From positions 5,215,501 through 5,279,500 of the forward strand of contig NZ_CP083954.1 of the NCBI RefSeq assembly GCF_006442975.2: DNA of 64,000 nucleotides, in the 5' to 3' direction. The position numbers were made by a program, and so were the translations under genes. Below the pieces are notes generated by a model. The model searched no databases. It saw only the letters and a list, made by a program, of their open reading frames with translations, and was not told where the DNA came from. This document shows, in pieces, positions 46,325 through 55,294 of the stretch (within the stretch, counting starts at the first letter, position 1; each line of letters begins with the position of its first letter). This DNA is from Mesorhizobium sp. B2-1-1. Its GTDB lineage: Bacteria > Pseudomonadota > Alphaproteobacteria > Rhizobiales > Rhizobiaceae.

Positions 46325-48604
46325 TCAAACGATCAGATCGTCAATTCTGATCGGCAAGTCGCGGATCCGCTTGCCGGTCGCGTGGTAGACAGCGCTGGCG
46401 ACGGCAGCGGCGGTGCCGACATTGCCGAGTTCGCCCAGGCCCTTCACACCAGCCGGATTGACCTCATGGTCGATCTCCGGAACCAGTATGACGTCAAGGT
46501 CCCTGACATCGGCATTCACCGGGACCAGATAATCCTGCAGGTCGCGGTTCACATAGCGGGCATAGCGGGTATCGATCTCGGTCGCCTCATGCAGGGCCTG
46601 GCCAATGCCCCAGATCATGCCTCCCATCAGCTGGCTGCGCGCGGTGCGCGTGTTCATGATGCGCCCGGCGGCGAACGCACCGACAATGCGCGGCACACGG
46701 ATTTCGCGCGTGTAACTGTGGATGTGCACCTCCACGAATTCGGCCCCGAACGCATATTTCACCGAATCCGCGTCGGACTCGCCGCCATGGAATTCCGACT
46801 GGCCGGCATAGAGTTTTTTGAGCGCTTCGGGGGTCGAGCCCTTCGGCGCGAATTCGGCATATTCCTCGATGGCGCCTACCTGCATGGCCTTGAATATATC
46901 GGCGGTGCTTGCCGACGCCCCGCCCTTGGTGAGGATCCGTCCCTCGTGGAGGTCCAGTTCCTCATTGTGCGAGCCTGCAAGAGGGCCACCCTCCGCGACC
47001 GCTGCGGCGAACAATTTCGTGCGCACAGCATCACACGCCTTGAGCACGGCCGAACAGACGCTGGCAGTGGAAATCGAACCTCCCGATACCGGCGCCGGCG
47101 GCAAGGCACTGTCGCCCATCTCGACGGCGACCTTGCCGATGTCGACACCGAGACGTTCCGCCGCCATCTGGCCGGCAACGGTTCGCACACCTGTGCCGAT
47201 TTCATGCGAGCCGCACTGCACGCGCACGTCTCCTTCGGCGGTCAGGCGCACGCGGGCCGCGCATGGCGCGGCAGCGGTCGGGTAGACTGCCGTCGCACAG
47301 CCCATGCCGACGAGCCAGTCGCCGTCGCGCATCGAGCCGACTTTCGCATCCCGTCTCGTCCAGCCGAAGGCATCAGCGGCCTGATCGTAGCATTTCATCA
47401 GCGACCGGCTGGAGAACGGCTTGCCGCCGATCGGCTCCTTCTGAGGCTCGTTGATCCGGCGAAATTCGATCGGGTCCATGCCGAGTGCGACGGCCATTTC
47501 GTCCATGGCGCTCTCGAGGGCATAGACGTAGGGCGTCTCGGGCGGCGAGCGCATATAGCCGGGCGTGTTGCGATCCGCCTGCACCAGCGAGACATGCGTC
47601 AGCACCGAGCCATAAGCATACATGCGACCGGTGGCCGAAGTCCCGCCGACGACATAGGAATCGGGTCTCGAGGTCACCTCCCAGCCTTCATGGCCGAAAG
47701 CAGTGATGCGGCCGTCCTTGCCGGCGCCGATGCGGATGCGGTGCCGGGTTTCGGCCCGATAGGTCTGGGTGCCGAACGCCTGCATGCGGCTGACCACACA
47801 GCGCACCGGCCGGCCAAGCCGCCTGGCGGCCACAGCCACGATGGCCGTTCGCGCCGTCATCGGCCCCTTCGAGCCGAATGCGCCGCCTACGTTAGGGCAG
47901 ACGATGCGCACATTCGCTGGGTCGAGCCTCAATTGCCGCGCCAACTCGACCTTCCAGCCGGTCACGTTCTGAGAGGGCTCGTAAACGGTGAGTTGGTCGC
48001 CTTGCCAAACAGCGGTGGTCGAGAACAGCTCTATCGGGTTGTGATGCTGGGTCGGCGTCGAATACCGCGCATCGATCTTCATCGGGGCCGATTCATAGGC
48101 GGCATCGAAATCGCCGGCCTTGACGTCCTCCTTGAACAACGGGCTTTTGCCGGCGGCGTCGATGGTCTTTGTCCCCGGCATGTCGAAACTGGCGGTCGGT
48201 TTTTCCTCGGCATAGTCCGCGCGGATCCTTTGCGCCGCCTCCTCGGCCGCTTCGAAGGTCTCGGCGACCACCAGCGCAATGATCTGACCGTCATGGAAGA
48301 TCGCCTTGTCATGCAGCGGCCCGATAGAACTCGCGCCGGTATTTCCGAATTTCGGCGTCTCGACCTTGTCGAGGTCGCCATAGGTGACGATGTCGAGCAC
48401 GCCGGGCACCGAGCGCGCGTCATCCAGGTAAAGCCTGGCGACCTTGCCCTTGGCGATGCTGCTCGTCGCGAGCACGGCGTGCGCAATGTTGGCGGCCGGG
48501 AGATCCGCCGCGTATTCGGCCTGGCCGGTCACTTTCAGCCGCGCATCGATACGCGGCAGCGGCTGTCCCATGTTTTCCTTCGGCTGTGGAGCGGCGACGT
48601 TCAT
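46325..48604 (-). CDS. paoC: Periplasmic aldehyde oxidoreductase, molybdenum-binding subunit (PaoC-like)
   Basis: A 759-residue xanthine-oxidase-family subunit. Molybdopterin segments include NVGGAFGSKGPMTARTAIVA, GCATAVYPTAAAPCAARVRL, CGSHEIGTGVRTVAGQMAAE and the catalytic-glutamate motif GVKGLGELGNVG near the C terminus. It should oxidise aldehydes to acids using a Mo-MCD cofactor. The ATG at 48604 has AAGGTG upstream and follows the paoB stop by two bases; a GTG at 48610 would overlap. No paoD-type maturation gene follows. Confidence 0.88.
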   Translation of the reverse strand: MNVAAPQPKENMGQPLPRIDARLKVTGQAEYAADLPAANIAHAVLATSSIAKGKVARLYLDDARSVPGVLDIVTYGDLDKVETPKFGNTGASSIGPLHDKAIFHDGQIIALVVAETFEAAEEAAQRIRADYAEEKPTASFDMPGTKTIDAAGKSPLFKEDVKAGDFDAAYESAPMKIDARYSTPTQHHNPIELFSTTAVWQGDQLTVYEPSQNVTGWKVELARQLRLDPANVRIVCPNVGGAFGSKGPMTARTAIVAVAARRLGRPVRCVVSRMQAFGTQTYRAETRHRIRIGAGKDGRITAFGHEGWEVTSRPDSYVVGGTSATGRMYAYGSVLTHVSLVQADRNTPGYMRSPPETPYVYALESAMDEMAVALGMDPIEFRRINEPQKEPIGGKPFSSRSLMKCYDQAADAFGWTRRDAKVGSMRDGDWLVGMGCATAVYPTAAAPCAARVRLTAEGDVRVQCGSHEIGTGVRTVAGQMAAERLGVDIGKVAVEMGDSALPPAPVSGGSISTASVCSAVLKACDAVRTKLFAAAVAEGGPLAGSHNEELDLHEGRILTKGGASASTADIFKAMQVGAIEEYAEFAPKGSTPEALKKLYAGQSEFHGGESDADSVKYAFGAEFVEVHIHSYTREIRVPRIVGAFAAGRIMNTRTARSQLMGGMIWGIGQALHEATEIDTRYARYVNRDLQDYLVPVNADVRDLDVILVPEIDHEVNPAGVKGLGELGNVGTAAAVASAVYHATGKRIRDLPIRIDDLIV

Positions 48605-48606
48605 GA

Positions 48607-49626
48607 TCACACCTTCATGTCACGGGTTTCGAGCAGCCCCCTGATCAAGGTTCGCTTGCCGAGTTCTATCTTGAATGCGTTGTGCCGACGCGGCTGGGCC
48701 TCGGCGAACGCGGCTTCGGCGGCCTCGGCCGCCGCTGCCTCGTCGAGCACCTTGCCGCGCAGGATCTCCTCCGCCGCTCTTGCCCGCCAGGGTACGGTCG
48801 CCACGCCGCCAAGCGCGATGCGCGCCTCGTTCACGGTCTCGCCGTCGAGGTCGAGGGCGACCGCGGCCGATGCAAGGGCAAACGCATAGGATTGCCGATC
48901 GCGGATCTTGAGATAGCGCGAACGCCTGGTCCATGCGCCGGCGGGCACCTCTATGGCGGTGACGATCTCGTCGGGTGCCAGGTCGGTCTCGATGTGAGGG
49001 CTGTCCTCGGGCAGGCGATGCAGGCTGGCAAACGGAATCTTTCGCCGCCCGTTGTGGCCTTGGACATGAACCGTGGCGTCAAGCGCGATCAGGGCCTGGG
49101 CAAAGTCACCGTGATAGGTCGCGATGCAGTTCTCACTGGTCCCCAGCACGGCATGCTGGCGGTTGAACCCCTCCATCGCGGCGCAGCCCGAGCCTGGCTC
49201 GCGCTTGTTGCACGGCCATGAGGTTTCGCGGAAATATTCGCAGCGGGTCCGCTGCAGGATGTTGCCGGCAAGGCTTGCCATGTTGCGCAGCTGGCCGCTT
49301 GCCGCCAGTTGCAGGCTCTCCGCGATCACCGGATACCGACGCTTGATCTCGGCATTCTCGGCCGCGTCGCCCATCCGCACAAGAGCGCCAAGGCGCAGAC
49401 CCTCACCACCGGTCTCGATCCGCCGCAATGCCGGTTCGGAGAGACCGTTCAAATCGAGCAAGCGTTCCGGCCGGGCGACGCCGAGTTTCATATAGTCGGC
49501 GAGATTGGTGCCACCGGCAATGAACTGCGCGGGGGCTTGCGTCGGCGGATGCCTGGTGGCCGAGCGCGAGGCGACGGCGACCGCCGCGGAGAGGCTGGCG
49601 GGCCTCTCATAGACGAAAGGATGCAT
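48607..49626 (-). CDS. paoB: Aldehyde oxidoreductase FAD/4Fe-4S subunit (PaoB-like)
   Basis: A 339-residue FAD-binding-5 subunit: FIAGGTNLADYMKLGVARPE at the N terminus and GALVRMGDAAENAEI. The insertion RCEYFRETSWPCNKREPGSG, followed by CAAM and NCIATYHGDF, is the extra [4Fe-4S] site known from E. coli PaoB and not found in ordinary xanthine dehydrogenases. It relays electrons between the Mo and 2Fe-2S subunits. It lies between paoA and paoC with one- to two-base gaps, so it is translationally coupled. Confidence 0.9.
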   Translation of the reverse strand: MHPFVYERPASLSAAVAVASRSATRHPPTQAPAQFIAGGTNLADYMKLGVARPERLLDLNGLSEPALRRIETGGEGLRLGALVRMGDAAENAEIKRRYPVIAESLQLAASGQLRNMASLAGNILQRTRCEYFRETSWPCNKREPGSGCAAMEGFNRQHAVLGTSENCIATYHGDFAQALIALDATVHVQGHNGRRKIPFASLHRLPEDSPHIETDLAPDEIVTAIEVPAGAWTRRSRYLKIRDRQSYAFALASAAVALDLDGETVNEARIALGGVATVPWRARAAEEILRGKVLDEAAAAEAAEAAFAEAQPRRHNAFKIELGKRTLIRGLLETRDMKV

Positions 49627-49627
49627 C

Positions 49628-50248
49628 TCAGGCCCTCCTGATCTGGTCGCGGGCCTGGACGATTGCCGCGACGATGTTCGGGTATGCCGCGCATCGGCAA
49701 AGGTTGCCGCTCATATATTCGCGAATGTCGTCCTCTGAACCGGCATGTCCTTCGTGGACGCAGCCGATCGCGGACATGATCTGGCCGGGCGTGCAATAGC
49801 CGCACTGGAACGCATCGTGATCGATGAAGGCCTGCTGCATCGGATGCAGGCCGCCATCCGTCGACGCCAACCCTTCGACGGTGGTTACCGCCTTGCCCTC
49901 GTTCATCACCGCGAAGCTGAGGCAGGAGAGCACGCGATGGCCATCGACCAGCACCGTACAGGCACCGCATTGGCCATGATCGCAACCTTTCTTCGTGCCC
50001 GTCAGGCCGACATGGTCGCGCAAGGCGTCGAGCAGGCTGGTTCGGCTGTCGAGCGCCAGATTGTATGGCTGCTTGTTGATGGTCAGTGTTGTCATGACAG
50101 GCTCGGTTGGCTTGGCGGCAGCAGCCGGAGGCTCCTCGGACCTGGCTGTCGAGGCCAGAAGCGGAGTCACCGCAGCCGCGGAGACGGTCGCGGTCATAAA
50201 GCTTCGTCTGCTGAGACTGGAGGAGTTTGGGGGAACATGCTCGGACAT
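49628..50248 (-). CDS. paoA: Aldehyde oxidoreductase 2Fe-2S subunit with Tat signal (PaoA-like)
   Basis: A 206-residue protein. A twin-arginine signal (LSRRSFMTATVSAAAVTPLL) sends the folded complex to the periplasm. The plant-type 2Fe-2S cluster is GCDHGQCGACTVLVDG with a further Cys in HRVLSC. The second cluster is CGYCTPGQ with NLCRCAAYPN. It is the first gene of the paoABC operon, and only this subunit carries a signal, as in the E. coli system where the complex is co-exported. Confidence 0.92.
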   Translation of the reverse strand: MSEHVPPNSSSLSRRSFMTATVSAAAVTPLLASTARSEEPPAAAAKPTEPVMTTLTINKQPYNLALDSRTSLLDALRDHVGLTGTKKGCDHGQCGACTVLVDGHRVLSCLSFAVMNEGKAVTTVEGLASTDGGLHPMQQAFIDHDAFQCGYCTPGQIMSAIGCVHEGHAGSEDDIREYMSGNLCRCAAYPNIVAAIVQARDQIRRA

Positions 50249-50461
50249 CGCTGGCTCCGTCGCTCGCTATGTCGCGACCAAACCCCTCATCGGGGCCATT
50301 GTTCCGGGCCATCCGCGATAAAACGCACAAGGAAGACGGCTCGCAAGGCAAGCCGCCCGATTTGGATGCAAGGATATGACGGGTCCGTTCGAGACCGTGC
50401 CCGTCCTACCCTGGCGAATTTGCAGGCGCGCGGCCGATCCCCTAACAAGGCGCGCGGGCCC

Positions 50462-51301
50462 TCACTGCTGGCGGGCAATTCCGAGAATATCAAGCGCCTG
50501 CGCGGCAGAAGCAATCGGGCGCCCCGTGCGGCCAGCGGCTTCGACGATTGCCGCGACCCGTTCGGCATTGTCGCGGGCGAGGCTGCCATCGGCGTGCCAG
50601 AGAGAGTTCTCGAAGCCGACCCGCACGTGCCCTCCCGCAGCGATCGCCGCCGTCAGCGCCAAGGTCTCGCCCCGTCCGAAGGCGCAGACCGACCATACGG
50701 CGCCTTCAAGATCATGCGCATCGAGCCCTTCAAGGAAGACATCGAGGTCTTCGGGCCGGCTTTCCTGATCGGCGGCATAGCGTCCAAGGACGAACAGCAG
50801 CCGGGGGCTTGTGGGCTCCGCCAGAATGCCTCGCCGCCGCAGATCGATGAAACGGTCGAGATCGGCCCGATCATAGAGAATGTGCTGGACCGCGATGCCT
50901 TCCCGACCGGCCCACGCGAAGAAGCGGGCCGGCTCCGCCTCGCCATCGCTGATTATCTCACGCAAGCCTATCGAGACGGAAACCGGATGAAGCGTCCGAA
51001 CAAGATCCATCTGTTCGCGTGGCGAATAGAGCCCGACCGCTTCGGTCGTGATCTGGATCGCCATGACGCCCTGCGTCCGCTCCCGGATCGCCGCGATGGC
51101 ATCCCGGTAAAGCGCGGCGTCAAGCGTGTGCCGGCCTGAAGCATCGCGGACATGCGCATGGATGGCGGCGGCGCCGGCAGCGAGACACTGCCTCGCCGTT
51201 TCGGCAAGTTCGTCGGCGGTCATCGGCAGAGCCGGATGATCGGCCTTCGTTCTGCGCGCTCCGTTCGGCGCAACCATGATCAGCAACGGCTTCAATTTCA
51301 T
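50462..51301 (-). CDS. BKACE family beta-keto acid cleavage enzyme (DUF849)
   Basis: A 279-residue TIM-barrel enzyme. The zinc ligands are visible in AIHAHVRDASG (His-x-His) and VRVGFENSLWHADG (Glu). Family enzymes condense a beta-keto acid with acetyl-CoA to give acetoacetate and a new acyl-CoA. In the lysine-fermentation enzyme Kce, the N-terminal TGAEVT glutamate contacts the substrate amino group; here the segment reads NGARRTKADHP, with Arg at that place, implying another substrate. ATG 51301 is used although GGAG is very close; a TTG at 51328 is an alternative. It is divergent from the amidase gene. Confidence 0.85.
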   Translation of the reverse strand: MKLKPLLIMVAPNGARRTKADHPALPMTADELAETARQCLAAGAAAIHAHVRDASGRHTLDAALYRDAIAAIRERTQGVMAIQITTEAVGLYSPREQMDLVRTLHPVSVSIGLREIISDGEAEPARFFAWAGREGIAVQHILYDRADLDRFIDLRRRGILAEPTSPRLLFVLGRYAADQESRPEDLDVFLEGLDAHDLEGAVWSVCAFGRGETLALTAAIAAGGHVRVGFENSLWHADGSLARDNAERVAAIVEAAGRTGRPIASAAQALDILGIARQQ

Positions 51302-51375
51302 CTCCGGGCCCAATTGGCTCTCCCGCAACGTGGTTTTCCATGCTTCATTTCACCGACTCGCACAGGTAGGACAGC

Positions 51376-52791
51376 ATGAACGCCACCGCCCAAGGGATTT
51401 CCGCCTTCGCCACCGCCGCCGAACTCAGCCGCGCGCTCGCCGATGGCAACACATCCTCGACCGAGATCGTCCGGCGCGCGCTGGATCGTGTCGACGTTCA
51501 TGACAATTCGCTGCATGCGTTCGTCCGGCTGTTTCCTGAGGCTGCGCTCCAGGCCGCCGGCGAAGCCGACGAGCGTCGCAGTCGCGGCGTCTCGAAAGGG
51601 CCGCTGGACGGTATCCCTTTCGCGGCCAAGGACCTGCTTGACGTCGAAGGCTATCCGACCCTGGCAGGCTCGAAAGCGCTTGCGGGCGAACTCGCAACCG
51701 CCACGGCAACGGCAATCGAACGCCTTGTCGCGGCCGGGATGATCCTGCTGGGCAAGGTGCACACCGTGGAATTTGCTTTTGGCAGTTGGGGGACCAACCC
51801 GGTCGCCGGCACGCCCCTGAACCCGCGTGACAGCGCCATCCCGCGCGCGCCGGGCGGATCGTCGAGCGGTTCGGGCGTGGCCGTCGCCGCCGGACTGGTG
51901 CCGGTCGCGCTCGGCACCGACACTACGGGCTCCATCCGCAATCCGTCCGCCATGTGCGGAATCGTGGGCCTGAAGACGTCCTTCGGCCTTATCGGGCGCG
52001 GCGGCTTGCTGCCGCTTGCCATGTCCTTCGACAGCATCGGTCCCATGACCCGGTCGGTGGAGGATGCAGCCCTTCTGCTGGCCGCGCTCGAGGGTCCCGA
52101 TCCCGGCGATCCGGCCACCTTTGGCGTGGCGCCGACCTCGCCGCTCGACGGGCTCGAGCGGAGCATATCGGGCCTTCGCCTGCGCATCCCCTCGGCCGTG
52201 GACCTTGCCGGCGTAGACCCCGGCATCCTGGACCGCTTCGACTCCACCGTCGCTGAACTGGAGGCGCTCGGTGCCAATGTCGATCGGATGCCGATGCCGC
52301 AATCTTACGACACCTACAAGGCCCTGGCCGGCGACATCATGGCCGTCGAAGCCTGGCATCATCTCGGCCGTTACGTGGAACCCGCGGACAGCGGCGTCGG
52401 CACGGCGATCCGCATGCGGGTTCTCAAGGGCAGGGAAATCGGCCTCGCCGCTTATCACGAGTTGATTGCAAGGCGCCGAGCCGCGCAGATCGAGTTTCAT
52501 CGCGATCTCGAAGGCGCCGATGCGTTCCTGACGCCAACGGCGCCGATTACCGCGCCGCCATTGGCCGACATCGATGAGACAACGACGCCGCTTGGGACGT
52601 TTACCCGCATGGTGAACCTCCTCGACATGGCAGCGCTCAGCGTCCCCATCGGTCTCGTCAATGGTCTGCCCGCAGGATTGCAGATCGCGGTTCGCCGCTT
52701 CCAGGATCCGCTGGCGCTGAGGATCGGGCGGGCGCTAGAGATTCGGCGCGACGGCCTGTTCGAACAGCCGCCGGGCTACGCCACTCCGTAA
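51376..52791 (+). CDS. Amidase-signature-family hydrolase
   Basis: A 471-residue amidase. The Ser-cisSer-Lys triad is complete: Lys in LDGIPFAAKDLLD (about residue 83), the cis-Ser in the glycine-rich APGGSSSGSGVAVAAG, and the nucleophile in GTDTTGSIRNPSAMCG. It hydrolyses a small amide to acid and ammonia. It is divergent from the BKACE gene with 74 bases between, and convergent with livF. Together with the importer and aminotransferase it probably belongs to one catabolic island. Confidence 0.9.
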   Translation: MNATAQGISAFATAAELSRALADGNTSSTEIVRRALDRVDVHDNSLHAFVRLFPEAALQAAGEADERRSRGVSKGPLDGIPFAAKDLLDVEGYPTLAGSKALAGELATATATAIERLVAAGMILLGKVHTVEFAFGSWGTNPVAGTPLNPRDSAIPRAPGGSSSGSGVAVAAGLVPVALGTDTTGSIRNPSAMCGIVGLKTSFGLIGRGGLLPLAMSFDSIGPMTRSVEDAALLLAALEGPDPGDPATFGVAPTSPLDGLERSISGLRLRIPSAVDLAGVDPGILDRFDSTVAELEALGANVDRMPMPQSYDTYKALAGDIMAVEAWHHLGRYVEPADSGVGTAIRMRVLKGREIGLAAYHELIARRRAAQIEFHRDLEGADAFLTPTAPITAPPLADIDETTTPLGTFTRMVNLLDMAALSVPIGLVNGLPAGLQIAVRRFQDPLALRIGRALEIRRDGLFEQPPGYATP

Positions 52792-52800
52792 GCTGCCCGT

Positions 52801-53559
52801 TCATTCACCGCTCGCATACAGCCAACGTGCGACAAGAGCGTCGGTGTCGGCACCGAAATCCGCGCGCGCGCCTTCGGAAAAAACCGTGCCGTTCTTGACC
52901 ACATAGACGTAGTCGGTGATGGCAAGCGCGGCGCGAATATCCTGGTCGACCAGCAGCACGGCCTTGCCGAGTTCGCGGGCAAGATCGCGGACGATGTCGT
53001 AGATCGTCTCGCTGGTCTGCGGATCGACGCCGGCGGTCGGTTCGTCGATCAGGTAGACCGACGGATCGGCCATCAGGCTGCGTGCGATCTCGACCTGCCG
53101 CTGCTGGCCTCCCGAGAGCTGGCCGGCAGGCTGCGCGCGTTTCTCGCGAACGACGGGAAACCGCTCATAGACATGTTCCAGTTTCTCGGTCAGCACCGTC
53201 TTCTTCGGCCTGGCATGCCAGAGACCGAGTTTCAGGTTCGATTCGACCGAGAGATGAGGAAAGAGGCTCGGCCGCTGCGGCAGGTAGGCCAGGCCAAGGC
53301 CCAGCATCCGGAAGGGCGGGTTTCCGGTGATGTCCACGTCTCGCAGAAGCACCCGGCCGGCACTCGGTTTCAGAAAGCCGAACAACGCCTTGAGAAGCGT
53401 CGACTTGCCGGTGCCGTTCGGCCCGACCACACAGGAAATGCTGCCAGGCCAGGCCCTGACCGAAACGTCGCGCAATATGTCGATGTCGCGCGTATAGCCG
53501 GCGACAAGGTTCTCGCAGGCGATCAGCGGCGGGGTCGATGGCAGGGAAGCGGTTTCCAT
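52801..53559 (-). CDS. livF: Branched-chain amino acid-type ABC transporter ATPase
   Basis: A 252-residue ATPase of the LivF type: Walker A VGPNGTGKSTLLKALFG, Q-loop YLPQRPSLFPHLSV, signature LSGGQQRQVEIARSLM, Walker B VYLIDEPTAGVDP and a switch histidine region. Its start codon overlaps the livG stop by one base. It is the last gene of the five-gene Liv-type operon. Many Liv systems carry substrates other than branched-chain amino acids. Confidence 0.9.
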   Translation of the reverse strand: METASLPSTPPLIACENLVAGYTRDIDILRDVSVRAWPGSISCVVGPNGTGKSTLLKALFGFLKPSAGRVLLRDVDITGNPPFRMLGLGLAYLPQRPSLFPHLSVESNLKLGLWHARPKKTVLTEKLEHVYERFPVVREKRAQPAGQLSGGQQRQVEIARSLMADPSVYLIDEPTAGVDPQTSETIYDIVRDLARELGKAVLLVDQDIRAALAITDYVYVVKNGTVFSEGARADFGADTDALVARWLYASGE

Positions 53560-54314
53560 TATCGTGCTTCCCGATGCGTTGCGCGGGATCCCGTATAGGC
53601 GTGCACCACCTCGGGATTGCGCAGCACCTCGGCGACCGCGCCGTCGGCGATCTTGCGCCCTCGCGCCATCACCATGACGCGCGTTACGACCGACTGGATA
53701 GCCTCGAGGTTGTGATCGACAACGACGATGGTGTGACCGTCGCGATTGAGGCTCCTTATGTGCTCGATGATCTCCTCCAGCAGGCGCGGGTGGACGCCGG
53801 CGAAGGGCTCGTCCAGAAGCAGCAATCTCGGTTTGAGCATCAGCGCCCGGCCGAGTTCCAGCAGCTTCTGCTGGCCGCCGGAAAGCGCTCTTGCATAACT
53901 GTCGGCGAGATGGTCGAGCCTCAGGAAAGCAAGAACCCCACGGGCGCGCTCCTCTGCCGCGGCGCGCCGTTCCGCCGGGTCGGAAAGCGCCGGCACGATC
54001 AGGTTTTCCAGGACGGTCATGCGGCGGAACAGGCGGGGAACCTGAAAAGTACGGGCAACACCGCGGCGCGCGAAAAGATTGGCCGGCGAGCGCGCCATGT
54101 CGGTGCCCTCGACGAGGATGGCACCGCCGTCGGGTTTGAGCGCGCCCGTCACCATGTTGATGGTGGTTGTCTTTCCCGAGCCGTTGGGACCGATCAACCC
54201 GACAATTTCGCCGCGGGCCAAGGCAAAGGATAAGCCTTCGACGGCATGGATGCCGCCGAAATGCTTGGCAAGACCACTGACCGAGAAAAAAGCGGTGTCC
54301 TTCTCAACCGGCAT
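53559..54314 (-). CDS. livG: Branched-chain amino acid-type ABC transporter ATPase
   Basis: A 251-residue ATPase of the LivG type: Walker A IGPNGSGKTTTINMVTG, signature LSGGQQKLLELGRALM, Walker B LLLLDEPFAGVHP, and the D/H-loop with VVVDHNLEAIQSVVTRVM. It pairs with LivF to energise the LivHM permease. It overlaps livM by 11 bases and livF by one base, indicating tight co-translation. Confidence 0.9.
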   Translation of the reverse strand: MPVEKDTAFFSVSGLAKHFGGIHAVEGLSFALARGEIVGLIGPNGSGKTTTINMVTGALKPDGGAILVEGTDMARSPANLFARRGVARTFQVPRLFRRMTVLENLIVPALSDPAERRAAAEERARGVLAFLRLDHLADSYARALSGGQQKLLELGRALMLKPRLLLLDEPFAGVHPRLLEEIIEHIRSLNRDGHTIVVVDHNLEAIQSVVTRVMVMARGRKIADGAVAEVLRNPEVVHAYTGSRATHREAR

Positions 54315-55284
54315 GGGGTTCCTCGGTGGTAGCAGTTGGAACAGGCGCTTGTTCCCGTGGCCGCGCGCGGAAGCGCGCCCAGTTTTCGACCATCGGATAC
54401 AGGCCGTTCTGCGCGAAGCGTTGCACCAGGATAAGCGCCAGACCCATCAGCACGAAACGCCATTCGCCGTAGGACCGCAGCGTCTCGGAAAGCAGGAAGA
54501 CGACGACTGCGCCGACCACGGCGCCGGGCAGGCTTTCGATGCCGCCGATCACCGCCATCGCGATAACCAGACCCATCTCCGGCAGGATAGCCATGTTGGG
54601 CGTCAGGATGCCGATGAAATGGCCGTAATAAATGCCGGCTATCGCCGCGATCACGCTGGTTACCACGAAGACGAGGATCTTGTAGCGCGTGGTATCCACC
54701 CCGCTGGCGCGCGCGGCGCCCTCGTCTTCCCGGATGGCACGTAGAAAAAGACCGACGCGGGTCGCCAACAAGGCATTCATTCCCAATACCGCCAGGACGA
54801 CGAGCGCAAGGCCGAGATAGTAATAAGGCAGGTCCGATCGACCGGAAAAGAGGCCGGGCACCGGCAAGCCCAGCATGCCGCGTGTGATGTCCTCCTCCGC
54901 GACCAGAACGAGGCGGAAGATTTCCGAAATGGCAAGCGTGAAGAGGGCCAGATAAGGCCCGGAAAGCCTCAGGACGAGCGCGCCGATCAGGGCGCCGGCC
55001 ACGACGGCAAGAGCGATGGCGGCAAGAATGGCAAGCGGCAGCGGCATGCCGATCTGGCCAACGAACAAGGCCGAGGCATATCCGCCCAGCGCGGCAAAAG
55101 CCACATGGGCGAAGGAGAACTGACCGGCGAAACCGGCAAGCAGCGCCCAGCTCGCGGCAAGCAGCGCATAGTACCAGGCGATGGCGCCGACGTGGGTCCA
55201 GTATGGTCCGACGCCGAGCGGCACCAGCAACGCCACCACGAGCAGAATCGCCTGGGCCGATTGCGAGAATGTTGGACGGACCAT
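54304..55284 (-). CDS. livM: Branched-chain amino acid-type ABC transporter permease
   Basis: A 326-residue permease with about nine hydrophobic segments. LivM-type motifs include AGFAGQFSFAHVAFAALGGY and RAIREDEGAARASGVDTTRY (the EAA-like ATPase contact), then GIESLPGAVVGAVVVFLL. The ATG at 55284 is chosen, ten bases after the livH stop; the frame is open upstream through livH but is not transporter-like there. The C-terminal tail is rich in Arg, Pro and Thr. Confidence 0.9.
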   Translation of the reverse strand: MVRPTFSQSAQAILLVVALLVPLGVGPYWTHVGAIAWYYALLAASWALLAGFAGQFSFAHVAFAALGGYASALFVGQIGMPLPLAILAAIALAVVAGALIGALVLRLSGPYLALFTLAISEIFRLVLVAEEDITRGMLGLPVPGLFSGRSDLPYYYLGLALVVLAVLGMNALLATRVGLFLRAIREDEGAARASGVDTTRYKILVFVVTSVIAAIAGIYYGHFIGILTPNMAILPEMGLVIAMAVIGGIESLPGAVVGAVVVFLLSETLRSYGEWRFVLMGLALILVQRFAQNGLYPMVENWARFRARPREQAPVPTATTEEPHAG

Positions 55285-55294
55285 TGCCGTGATC

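Noticed and set aside
46262..48889. 875-codon plus-strand open frame
   Set aside because: Antisense to the well-supported PaoC molybdenum subunit; composition is that of a shadow frame.
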